The notes under the pieces: model-generated
Databases searched by the model: none
What the model saw: the letters and a program-made list of their open reading frames with translations, nothing else
What the model was told of the DNA's origin: nothing
Source: Chamaesiphon sp.
Lineage (GTDB): Bacteria > Cyanobacteriota > Cyanobacteriia > Cyanobacteriales > Chamaesiphonaceae
DNA length: 6,658 nt
Assembly (NCBI GenBank): GCA_026786125.1
Contig: JAJAYU010000232.1
Location: forward strand, 1-6,658
Direction: 5' to 3'
Shown: positions 1-5,289 of the stretch, in pieces
Numbering within the stretch: the first letter of the stretch is position 1
How the letters are laid out: every line of letters begins with the position of its first letter
Made by a program: the position numbers and the translations under genes

Positions 1-791
1 ATTGAAATCGAGGCTAGTGGTACAAAGTCCGCCTGCGCGGACTGAGATCTAGAGTCCGCATTCGCAAATTTGGCACTAGTCTTAGTCCGCCTGCGCGGAC
101 TTTGCATCCCCAGCGGCGGTTTCAACCGCACGCCACCCTGGATACCCACATCAACCTGGGCGTTTTCCTCCAGCCACCGCGACAACTTCGCCAACTCCGC
201 CGCTACTTCCCGCGTCACCCGCGCTCGATACTTCTCAGGATTCAGCGATTGTGGATCTGTGAAAATTGCCACAAATCGATCGAATATTTCCGGTTGCGCC
301 AGATCCTTGAGATTTAGCTGCTGACGCGCCCCATAGCTCCCATACTCCCCACTAAACCCCTCCCACACCTCAAAATGCGAACCGATATCGCAGGTAATAA
401 AAAACGGCGGTAACGCAGGTAACATCCGATTGTAAGCATAAGATTTCGCCTGGTTAAACGCCTGTTGCATCGCATCCCGATAACCCTTCGTCCCCCGCTT
501 ACCATGCCCCTTGGTTGAATTGGTACTCCCCTGCTTCGCCTCAATCAAAAAGCATCCTTCCTTATAAAAGTCCGCAAATCGCGTCGTCTCTGCCTTCTGT
601 CCGAAGAACTTGATGTTTTTGTCAAAACAGTACTTGTCGCCCTCGACACTGCCCTTTGGCGGCGGTTCTGGTACATCTAGAGCCACACACAGATCGCCGA
701 AAAAGGTTTGATAATTTGCCCGTTCGTTCCCCTCAGAACCCAACCACTTAGTCAGGAAGTCTTCAACTCGTTTACTTTCTGCTGCATTCAT
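1..791 (-). CDS. MmeI-like (type IIL) restriction-modification protein, N-terminal part, cut by window edge
   Basis: Reading leftwards from the ATG at 791-789, the frame is open for 263 codons to the window edge. Family knowledge: such single-chain enzymes join an N-terminal nuclease, a helical linker, an N6-adenine methyltransferase and a target-recognition domain. Seen here: the usual opening (ERANYQTFFGDLC, residues 23-35), then D74, E84 and K86, which give the D-X9-E-X-K spacing of the MmeI nuclease site within FADFYKEGCFLIEAKQG, then KRGTKGYRDAM (98-108), PPFFITCDIG (128-137) and ARVTREVAAELAKL (190-203). The methyltransferase motifs lie outside the window. After about residue 209 the protein stops resembling the family, and residues about 229-256 are coded by palindromic repeats, so the gene may be altered or broken further on. 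No Shine-Dalgarno is evident. A DISARM- or BREX-type methyltransferase sharing this N-terminus cannot be excluded without the left flank. Confidence 0.85.
   Translation of the reverse strand, partial: MNAAESKRVEDFLTKWLGSEGNERANYQTFFGDLCVALDVPEPPPKGSVEGDKYCFDKNIKFFGQKAETTRFADFYKEGCFLIEAKQGSTNSTKGHGKRGTKGYRDAMQQAFNQAKSYAYNRMLPALPPFFITCDIGSHFEVWEGFSGEYGSYGARQQLNLKDLAQPEIFDRFVAIFTDPQSLNPEKYRARVTREVAAELAKLSRWLEENAQVDVGIQGGVRLKPPLGMQSPRRRTKTSAKFANADSRSQSAQADFVPLASIS
23..104. repeat. Pair of palindromic repeats in inverted orientation inside the restriction gene
   Basis: The 18-mer AGTCCGCCTGCGCGGACT, a 7-bp stem with a CTGC loop, occurs at 26-43 and again at 84-101. Each copy carries an outward-facing extension (CAAAGTCCGC at 23-32, GCGGACTTTG at 95-104), so the segment is an inverted pair of about 82 bp. 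A partial copy, AGTCCGC, lies at 53-59. GTCCGCGCAGGCGGACTTTG-type palindromes are known to me as dispersed cyanobacterial repeats. The segment contains no stop in the frame of the minus-strand gene. Confidence 0.8.
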
Positions 792-828
792 GGAAGTTTG
801 AGCCTAGTGAAAGGGGTCTAGCTGGAAT

Positions 829-856
829 ATTCTACATCTAAGTTAGCCTACTACAA
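829..856 (-). promoter_or_regulatory. Possible promoter of the restriction-modification gene
   Basis: On the minus strand TTGTAG (856-851) and TAGAAT (834-829) are separated by 16 bases, about 38 bases upstream of the ATG. The -10 element matches TATAAT at five positions; the -35 matches TTGACA only at its first three. This is a weak prediction from consensus alone. Confidence 0.3.
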
Positions 857-859
857 AAC

Positions 860-936
860 TGTAGGGGCATCCCCTTGTGGGTGCCCTGCTGGTGCGGAGC
901 GATGGTTGAGGGCGGGCATCAAGCCATGCCCCTACA
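860..936. repeat. Dispersed inverted repeat of the TGTAGGGGCAT...ATGCCCCTACA type
   Basis: Perfect 11-bp terminal inverted repeats (860-870 and 926-936) enclose a G- and C-rich core. Inside is a smaller hairpin: GGGCA(T)CCC at 865-873 pairs with GGGTGCCC at 879-886, with one bulge. Elements of this look are scattered through many cyanobacterial genomes. This one lies between the minus-strand restriction gene and the plus-strand tRNA, with their promoters on either side, so a terminator role is not obvious. Confidence 0.7.
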
Positions 937-1003
937 CTCGATCGATAATTCCCGCGATCAAACGGCTCTAACATCCGCCTAGATATTTGGAACGGTAATA
1001 GTG

Positions 1004-1009
1004 TATGAT
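1004..1009 (+). promoter_or_regulatory. Possible -10 box of the tRNA-Ser gene
   Basis: TATGAT lies 16 bases before the mature 5' end of the tRNA, a distance that fits a short leader removed by RNase P. No convincing -35 box is present at the usual spacing, so the call rests on one hexamer and its position. Confidence 0.3.
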
Positions 1010-1025
1010 ATATGGTGAATATCCT

Positions 1026-1112
1026 GGAGAGGTGTCCGAGTGGTTGATGGTGGCTGACTCGAAATCAGTTTTAGAGTTACATCTAACGGAGGTTCGAATC
1101 CTCTCCTCTCCG
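1026..1112 (+). tRNA. tRNA-Ser (anticodon CGA)
   Basis: The 87-nt sequence folds as a class II tRNA. The acceptor stem is GGAGAGG (1026-1032) with CCTCTCC (1105-1111), and G1112 is the discriminator. The anticodon stem GCTGA/TCAGT (one G-T pair) closes the loop CTCGAAA (1058-1064), with anticodon CGA at 1060-1062, which reads UCG. The long variable arm TTAGA/TCTAA is typical of serine tRNAs. The T arm is GGAGG-TTCGAAT-CCTCT. The 3' CCA is not encoded, so it must be added after transcription. No second copy of the tRNA 3' end, which would mark an integrated element, is visible in the window. Confidence 0.97.
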
Positions 1113-1140
1113 TATCTTATTTAATCTCTAGTGTTGCTAG

Positions 1141-1172
1141 ATGCCTAACTTCTAATTATGGAAGTCGGGTAT
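1141..1172 (+). terminator. Possible weak hairpin downstream of the tRNA
   Basis: ATGCCTAACTTC (1141-1152) can pair with GAAGTCGGGTAT (1161-1172) across an 8-base loop, with two G-T pairs and one mismatch. It lies 28 bases after the tRNA. There is no T-run after it, so termination here is a guess. The rest of 1113-1341 shows no gene and no clear signal. Confidence 0.25.
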
Positions 1173-1341
1173 TTGTCATATAATCAAAATCTCAAGTGTT
1201 CATGTTCTCACGATTACTCAGTATTAGCCAAATGACTGAAATAGCCGAAAGTAACCCCTAATTTATGTTGCAGAGCTAGCGGAAGGTACGCTCAACCTCT
1301 TACAGTGGTGCTAGAAATCAGGATTCTCTTCCCACTAGCAC

Positions 1342-1929
1342 ATGATTATTACCATTACGGCACTCAAGGGTGGTGTTGGCAAAACCACCACTTCAATCCA
1401 TTTGGCGGCTTACCTTCAGGAAAACGCGCCCACATTACTGATTGATGCCGATCGAAATCGCTCTGCGTTAGTTTGGTCGAGAGAAGACAAATTACCGTTT
1501 ACAGTTGCATCTCAAGCTGGTGCTACGGGGATTATTAGCAAGTATACTCACATCATTACCGATACTCAAGCTCGTCCCGAACAAGATGAGCTGCAAGATT
1601 TGGTGGCTAGTAGCGATTTATTAATTATCCCGACAACTGCAAATTATCTCGATCTCGATACAACGATTAAAACAACCGAGTTGTTAGAAAAATGGGGTGC
1701 GAAATATAAAGTCTTGCTGACACAAGTAGATTCTCGGACTAGAACTGGACGCGCAGCTAGAGGTATTCTGGAAGAGGCGAAACTACCATTATTTCAGGCA
1801 GATATCCCGCTGCTAGTGGCGTTTGAACGATCATCGAGCAAAGGAGTCATTATCAGAGACTGTATCGATCCTCGCGCTAATTTTGGTTGGTCTAAATATC
1901 AAGCTGTCGGGAAAGAAGTATTGGGTTAA
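1342..1929 (+). CDS. Orphan ParA/MinD-type P-loop ATPase
   Basis: A 195-residue protein, small for a ParA and without an N-terminal DNA-binding extension. The deviant Walker A box KGGVGKTTT (residues 9-17) includes the signature lysine K9 and catalytic-loop K14. The A' motif is LLIDADRNRSA (32-42, D35), and IITDTQARP (71-79, D74) is the Walker B region. Proteins of this family dimerise on ATP, bind DNA or a surface nonspecifically, and are released by a partner that stimulates hydrolysis, which positions plasmids, chromosomes or protein complexes. No parB-like gene or centromere-like repeat is seen nearby; the next gene starts 202 bases later. That leaves cargo positioning by a solitary ParA, or a remnant of a mobile element, as options. 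The ATG has no clear Shine-Dalgarno. The ATPase family is certain; the role is not. Confidence 0.92.
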   Translation: MIITITALKGGVGKTTTSIHLAAYLQENAPTLLIDADRNRSALVWSREDKLPFTVASQAGATGIISKYTHIITDTQARPEQDELQDLVASSDLLIIPTTANYLDLDTTIKTTELLEKWGAKYKVLLTQVDSRTRTGRAARGILEEAKLPLFQADIPLLVAFERSSSKGVIIRDCIDPRANFGWSKYQAVGKEVLG

Positions 1930-2001
1930 TATCTTGGTGATAGCACGGTGGACTAGGATGGCTGAACAGTAGATGGGGTGTGAGGCTTCAGGGCAACCGC
2001 G

Positions 2002-2023
2002 CTACCACAAATCCTTGTGGTAG
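2002..2023. repeat. Perfect 9-bp stem-loop between parA-like and PRC-barrel genes
   Basis: CTACCACAA (2002-2010), loop ATCC, TTGTGGTAG (2015-2023) is a perfect inverted repeat 72 bases after the ParA stop. No T-tract follows on either strand, so it is not a standard intrinsic terminator. It may be a dispersed palindrome, an RNA-stabilising hairpin or a protein-binding site. Confidence 0.6.
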
Positions 2024-2131
2024 AGGAAACCGTACAATAGATCGGAGTAGCGGTCAAGATAAAATACACTAATAGATGTAGATCGATCGCTACTTGTCTG
2101 TACCCCTTATTCCGCATCCCAATCTGGTAAT

Positions 2132-3172
2132 ATGACACCCGAACTGATTCGTCAACGCTCCGATCTGATCGATACTCAAGTGATCGCCAAAGACACTGGC
2201 AAACGGCTAGGAATTGTCAAAGAGTTACTCGTGGATATCGATAGTCGGGAAGTGGCTGCACTAGGTTTGCGCGATGGCTGGCTGTCGGCTCCAGGCGGAC
2301 TGGTAAAGTATATGATGCTGGAATCGATCGAAAAAATGGGCGATGTCATTCTCGTACCAAATGATGACGCGATCGCAGATCTCGACCCTGAAGCTTATAC
2401 TAATCTAATTAACTGCGAAGTCATTACCGAAACTGGCGACATTCTGGGCAAGGTACGGGGCTTCAAATTCAACTGTGATGATGGTAGATTGACTTCGATT
2501 ATTATCGCCGCGATCGGATTGCCCCTAATCCCCGATAATGTAATCAGTACTTATGAATTCTCGATCGATGAAGTCGTCAGTAGTGGACCCAATCGCCTAA
2601 TTGTCTTTGAAGGCTCCGAAGAACGGCTCGAACAACTCTCTGTCGGCTTCCTCGAACGAATCGGACTCGGTAAAGCTCCCTGGGAAGACGAATACAGCTA
2701 TCGCCCTGCGGTAATCCGTCCCGAAAATCAATTGGCTGCTGGCACCCCCATCGCTCCCCCAGTTCCAATCGTCCGCGCCGCACCCCCAGTTCGCCAAACT
2801 GTCTGGGAAGACGACAACTGGGAAGAAGTACAAGCTGTTGCTGCTCCATTACCCCAACGCCTCAAAGCCGAGCCGCTCTACTACGATGACGAGGATGAAG
2901 GCGAAAACTGGAATGATGGTAGTAATATCGAACCGCCTCGTGCGAATAAAGTTTATCAGGATGTCGCCTACACACCAATTTCTCCACCTGCAAAACCATT
3001 AGCGCAAGTGGAGGAAGATATTCTCACTCTCGATGATGACATGTGGGGTGAAGATACCCAATCGCCTGACTATCAACCCCAAAAACTAAATATCCCCGAC
3101 GCTCCGAAGAAAGTAGATATTCCTCAAACTGTCAAGCAAGTTGAGTATCAGGAAGAGGTGGTTGATAGTTGA
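2132..3172 (+). CDS. Double PRC-barrel protein with long acidic disordered tail
   Basis: The 346-residue product has two PRC-barrel units. The first is about residues 8-78 (DLIDTQVIAKDTGKRLGIVK, then a short hydrophobic strand and a VILVPNDDAI end). The second is about 90-162 (LINCEVITETGDILGKVRGF to NRLIVFEG). PRC barrels are small beta folds found in photosynthetic reaction-centre H subunits and in RNA-processing and adaptor proteins; here no enzyme activity is implied. From about residue 183 the chain is rich in Pro, Asp and Glu and looks disordered, with repeated Trp-acid motifs (PWEDE 183-187, VWEDDNWEE 224-232, NWNDG 259-263, MWGED 304-308). There is no signal peptide or membrane segment, so it is probably cytoplasmic or bound to a membrane protein. 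The stop is 40 bases before the likely start of the next gene, suggesting co-transcription. The specific function is unknown. Confidence 0.9.
   Translation: MTPELIRQRSDLIDTQVIAKDTGKRLGIVKELLVDIDSREVAALGLRDGWLSAPGGLVKYMMLESIEKMGDVILVPNDDAIADLDPEAYTNLINCEVITETGDILGKVRGFKFNCDDGRLTSIIIAAIGLPLIPDNVISTYEFSIDEVVSSGPNRLIVFEGSEERLEQLSVGFLERIGLGKAPWEDEYSYRPAVIRPENQLAAGTPIAPPVPIVRAAPPVRQTVWEDDNWEEVQAVAAPLPQRLKAEPLYYDDEDEGENWNDGSNIEPPRANKVYQDVAYTPISPPAKPLAQVEEDILTLDDDMWGEDTQSPDYQPQKLNIPDAPKKVDIPQTVKQVEYQEEVVDS
2369..2376. repeat. HIP1 octamer GCGATCGC
   Basis: One exact copy of the cyanobacterial Highly Iterated Palindrome 1 lies inside the PRC-barrel gene. I found no other exact copy, although CGATCG-core variants are frequent across the window. 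Confidence 0.8.
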
Positions 3173-3212
3173 TAGATCGCGAAATTTTCCCTTTCCCCAA
3201 TTCATAACCCCT

Positions 3213-3773
3213 GTGACACCTGAAAATATTCAATCATTTCTGACTAATCGCTTTGGTACAGCCCTAAAAATCCCCGAAGTGGATTCTTATCAGGTAGACA
3301 CACCAGATTATCGCCTGCTGGTGATTTTATCAGCGCAACAGTCTTGGATTCGGATGTTGGTGCCAATCGCACCCTCAGCCGAGGCAATGACCTTTGTCGA
3401 AGAATTCCTCTCGGCAAACTTTGATGCCACCTTGGAGACTCGTTATGCTATCCACCAGGGCGTTTTGTGGGGAGTTTGGCAGCATAGCGTTGCGGGACTA
3501 ACTGCTGAAGATTTTACTACAGCGATCGACAGATTGATCGACATGAAACGAGTCGGAATCGATCGAGCCTTCCAAGATTTTGCCACCAAGCAAGTTAGAC
3601 AGATCGTCAGTATCGCCAAACAACGTGGGGATACCCTCGCTCAAACCATGCAAACACTCGATAGATTTTACGCCGAAGGAATTCTCGGCGATCTCGGCGC
3701 GACTGAAGACATCCGCAAAGAAATGATGTCAGCTTGGCAATCTCAATTGGAGCGATTGTGGAGTGAGGAGTAG
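3213..3773 (+). CDS. Conserved-looking protein of unknown function, possibly YbjN/CesT-like fold
   Basis: I chose the GTG at 3213 (186 residues, VTPENIQSFL...). The longest frame opens at a TTG at 3141, but that adds 24 residues of low-complexity, Phe/Pro-rich sequence and overlaps the PRC-barrel gene by 32 bases. The first 110 residues alternate strands and helices (RLLVILS 34-40, WIRMLVPIA 45-53, a helix 55-69, YAIHQGVLWGVWQH 78-91, a helix 98-112), an order reminiscent of the YbjN/type III chaperone-like fold. The rest (115-186) is helical and charged (ATKQVRQIVSIAKQRGD). There is no signal peptide, membrane segment or catalytic motif. It follows the PRC-barrel gene by 40 bases and is probably in the same transcript, so the two may act together. 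Its stop codon sits at the edge of a heptamer repeat array. The gene call is firm; the fold suggestion is weak and the function unknown. Confidence 0.8.
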   Translation: MTPENIQSFLTNRFGTALKIPEVDSYQVDTPDYRLLVILSAQQSWIRMLVPIAPSAEAMTFVEEFLSANFDATLETRYAIHQGVLWGVWQHSVAGLTAEDFTTAIDRLIDMKRVGIDRAFQDFATKQVRQIVSIAKQRGDTLAQTMQTLDRFYAEGILGDLGATEDIRKEMMSAWQSQLERLWSEE

Positions 3774-3909
3774 GGGAGAGGAGAGAGGGGAGAGGGGAGA
3801 GGGATTAGAGAGATTAGGGATTAGAGAGATTAGGGAGATTAGGACACGAGTGTCCAGACTCTTTTGGCTATTCTCTATTCCCTATCCCCTATCCCCTAAT
3901 TCCTAAACC
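3773..3909. repeat. Period-7 repeat array, purine arm and pyrimidine arm, inverted
   Basis: The left arm has four heptamers of GGGGAGA type (3773-3800), then the 16-mer GATTAGAGAGATTAGG twice in exact tandem (3803-3818, 3819-3834) and a partial third copy. The right arm has six heptamers of CTATCCC type (3868-3909: CTATTCT, CTATTCC, CTATCCC, CTATCCC, CTAATTC, CTAAACC). The GATTAGG-type left units are roughly complementary to the CCTAATT and CTATCCC right units, so the whole can form a long imperfect hairpin. At its centre is a perfect palindrome, GGACAC-GA-GTGTCC (3842-3855). The array begins on the last base of the upstream stop codon. Short tandem heptamers of this kind are known from cyanobacteria as STRR sequences. 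Confidence 0.85.
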
Positions 3910-3943
3910 TGCTTGATTATGAACAAGTTACAGCGGTGGTAAT

Positions 3944-4411
3944 GTGACGCATTTATTTCCCGATCAAACTGAATCCAAACTAGTCACAGGCGGAGCAATC
4001 GATGTTGCTGCTCTATTGAAGTTTCTCCAAGTTACTTATCAGGAACTATATCCTCACCAACAAAACTATCAGCATTTGCAATTAACTGTCGATCGATACT
4101 TTAGTGCTGAGACTCCATTATGGTTTGTCACTACTACTAGCTCTACTAAAATTGCTTGTTTGTGGCTAGGAATAGCGATCGATCAAGTCAATGGAGTTCG
4201 TCATCCAAATGTCCTACTAGTTTACGTCGATCCAGTATATCGTCGTCAAGGTATTGGCAAAGCATTGATGCAACATGCCGAAGCCTGGGCGAAAGATCGG
4301 GGCTATACCCAAATGGGTTTACAGGTATTTACAGCAAACCAATCAGCGATCGAACTATATCAGCAATTAGGTTATCAACCTCGATCGATCTCAATGATGC
4401 GAGATCTTTAG
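3944..4411 (+). CDS. GNAT-family N-acetyltransferase
   Basis: The 155-residue product has the GCN5-related acetyltransferase fold. The acetyl-CoA pyrophosphate-binding loop follows the family pattern R/Q-x-x-G-x-G/A as R100-R-Q-G-I-G105, within YVDPVYRRQGIGKALMQHAE (94-113). The C-terminal half shows the expected QVFTANQSAIELYQQLGYQP (127-146), which covers motif B. The acetylated substrate cannot be read from the sequence. Length is normal for the family. The start is a GTG at 3944, with GGTGG (3935-3939) as a possible ribosome binding site. The first 35 residues are not typical of the core fold. The stop codon TAG is supplied by the first unit of a CTTTAGG array. The gene is flanked on both sides by repeat-filled spacers, so it is probably transcribed alone. 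Confidence 0.93.
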   Translation: MTHLFPDQTESKLVTGGAIDVAALLKFLQVTYQELYPHQQNYQHLQLTVDRYFSAETPLWFVTTTSSTKIACLWLGIAIDQVNGVRHPNVLLVYVDPVYRRQGIGKALMQHAEAWAKDRGYTQMGLQVFTANQSAIELYQQLGYQPRSISMMRDL

Positions 4412-4452
4412 GCTTTAGGCTTTAGGCTTTAGGCTTTAGGCTTTAGGCTTTA
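4406..4452. repeat. Heptamer array (CTTTAGG), six exact copies plus a partial
   Basis: CTTTAGG repeats exactly at 4406, 4413, 4420, 4427, 4434 and 4441, followed by CTTTA. The first unit overlaps the last codon and stop of the acetyltransferase gene. The perfect copies suggest recent expansion or strong homogenisation. Confidence 0.95.
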
Positions 4453-4459
4453 ACATATC

Positions 4460-4501
4460 CACTATTCACTATTCACTATTCACTATCCACTATCCACTAT
4501 C
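4460..4501. repeat. Second heptamer array (CACTATT/CACTATC), six copies
   Basis: Three copies of CACTATT (4460-4480) run directly into three of CACTATC (4481-4501), seven bases after the CTTTAGG array. The array ends six bases before the -35 box proposed for the rhomboid gene. Confidence 0.93.
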
Positions 4502-4506
4502 CAAAA

Positions 4507-4534
4507 TTGTTATTCTAGAGAGAATAGCTAAAAT
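4507..4534 (+). promoter_or_regulatory. Promoter of the rhomboid gene with palindromic operator-like spacer
   Basis: TTGTTA (4507-4512) and TAAAAT (4529-4534) are 16 bases apart, matching the -35 and -10 consensus at four and five positions. The perfect inverted repeat TATTCT-AGAG-AGAATA (4511-4526) begins within the last two bases of the -35 box and fills most of the spacer, where a bound repressor or activator would act on RNA polymerase. The predicted start of transcription would be only a few bases before the ATG at 4544, so the message may be nearly leaderless. Confidence 0.5.
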
Positions 4535-4543
4535 AAAGCAGCC

Positions 4544-5104
4544 ATGAAAGAAGTGTTTGGTGAAATCAGAACTCAGATTTTAATTTTAGCGACGCTTGTG
4601 GGTTTGATGTGGGGTTTGGAAATCCTCGATGTATTTGTGTTTCGGACTGGACTAGACATCTTTGGGATATTACCGCGAAATGTAATCGGCTTGCGGGGAA
4701 TTTTGTTTGCACCATTTCTACATGGTGGTTTTGGACATCTTGCTGCAAATACAGTGCCTTTTATCGTACTGGGCTGGCTGATTATGGCTCAAGGTATTAG
4801 TGATTTTGTGATAGTGTCGGTGATTTGCATGGTGGTAGTTGGTTTGGGCACTTGGCTATTTGGCGCGCCTGCCTTGCATATTGGCGCAAGTGGCGTGATT
4901 TTTGGTTATGTGGGTTTTCTACTTGCCCGTTATTACTTCGATCGCCGTATCAGTTCAGGCATTATTGCTCTAATCGTCGGTTGTAGCTATGGCAGCGTCT
5001 TGTGGGGCATTTTCCCCTCGACTCCAGGTATCTCTTGGGAGGGACATCTATTTGGTTTTATAGGTGGTATTATCGCTGCCAGATTAATCAAATTTTCTCC
5101 ATAA
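4544..5104 (+). CDS. Rhomboid-family intramembrane serine protease
   Basis: A 186-residue, very hydrophobic protein with about six membrane segments (roughly 11-32, 66-83, 86-107, 112-130, 138-155, 166-183), the size of a minimal bacterial rhomboid core. Rhomboids cut transmembrane proteins inside the bilayer with a Ser-His dyad. All key residues are present: HGGFGHLAANT (60-70) carries the H-x3-N oxyanion signature (H65, N69); GASG (114-117) holds the nucleophile S116; and WEGHLFGFIGG (165-175) holds the catalytic H168. It should therefore be active and sits in the plasma or thylakoid membrane; the substrate is unknown. There is no extra cytosolic domain. The ATG has no Shine-Dalgarno, and a promoter with a palindromic spacer lies immediately upstream. 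No functional link to its neighbours is evident. Confidence 0.95.
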   Translation: MKEVFGEIRTQILILATLVGLMWGLEILDVFVFRTGLDIFGILPRNVIGLRGILFAPFLHGGFGHLAANTVPFIVLGWLIMAQGISDFVIVSVICMVVVGLGTWLFGAPALHIGASGVIFGYVGFLLARYYFDRRISSGIIALIVGCSYGSVLWGIFPSTPGISWEGHLFGFIGGIIAARLIKFSP

Positions 5105-5213
5105 ATCTCACTTCCAACTTCGATAGAAATTCTAAATAGATGCTAACTTCAGGCAAAAGTCGTTAATTTAATGACTAAATCTCATACAAAAGTCCGATTT
5201 AATCTGATCGTCA

Positions 5214-5243
5214 TTGATTGAAAATAGGTAAAGCTCATAAAAT
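5214..5243 (+). promoter_or_regulatory. Possible promoter of the 117-residue unknown gene
   Basis: TTGATT (5214-5219) and TAAAAT (5238-5243) are 18 bases apart, leaving a leader of about 40 bases before the ATG at 5290. The match is moderate, in an AT-rich spacer where chance matches are likely. Confidence 0.35.
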
Positions 5244-5289
5244 ATAGCTCCAAACCTTGAGGATATCCGATCGCCATTAAATCTTTTGT

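Noticed and set aside
70..544. Plus- and minus-strand open frames of 71-84 codons inside the restriction-modification gene
   Set aside because: They are other-frame shadows of the 263-codon minus-strand frame, which carries the family motifs.
1260..1341. GAGC...GCTC short inverted repeat and AGAA...TTCT before the ParA gene as operators
   Set aside because: Stems of four bases are expected by chance, and no promoter is visible beside them.
1..1929. A complete defence island (DISARM, BREX or similar)
   Set aside because: Only one restriction-type gene fragment is present and no helicase, phospholipase or partner methylase gene is in the window.
1953..2138. 61-codon minus-strand frame in the spacer before the PRC-barrel gene
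   Set aside because: It passes through the hairpin and inverted repeat, has no recognisable sequence and overlaps the start of the plus-strand gene.
2577..2849. Minus-strand frames of 78 and 90 codons within the PRC-barrel gene
   Set aside because: They are antisense shadows of the Pro/Asp/Glu-rich tail, with no motif or start signal.
4406..4501. Possible CRISPR array
   Set aside because: The units are seven bases long and directly adjacent, with no spacers and no cas genes; these are tandem heptamer repeats.
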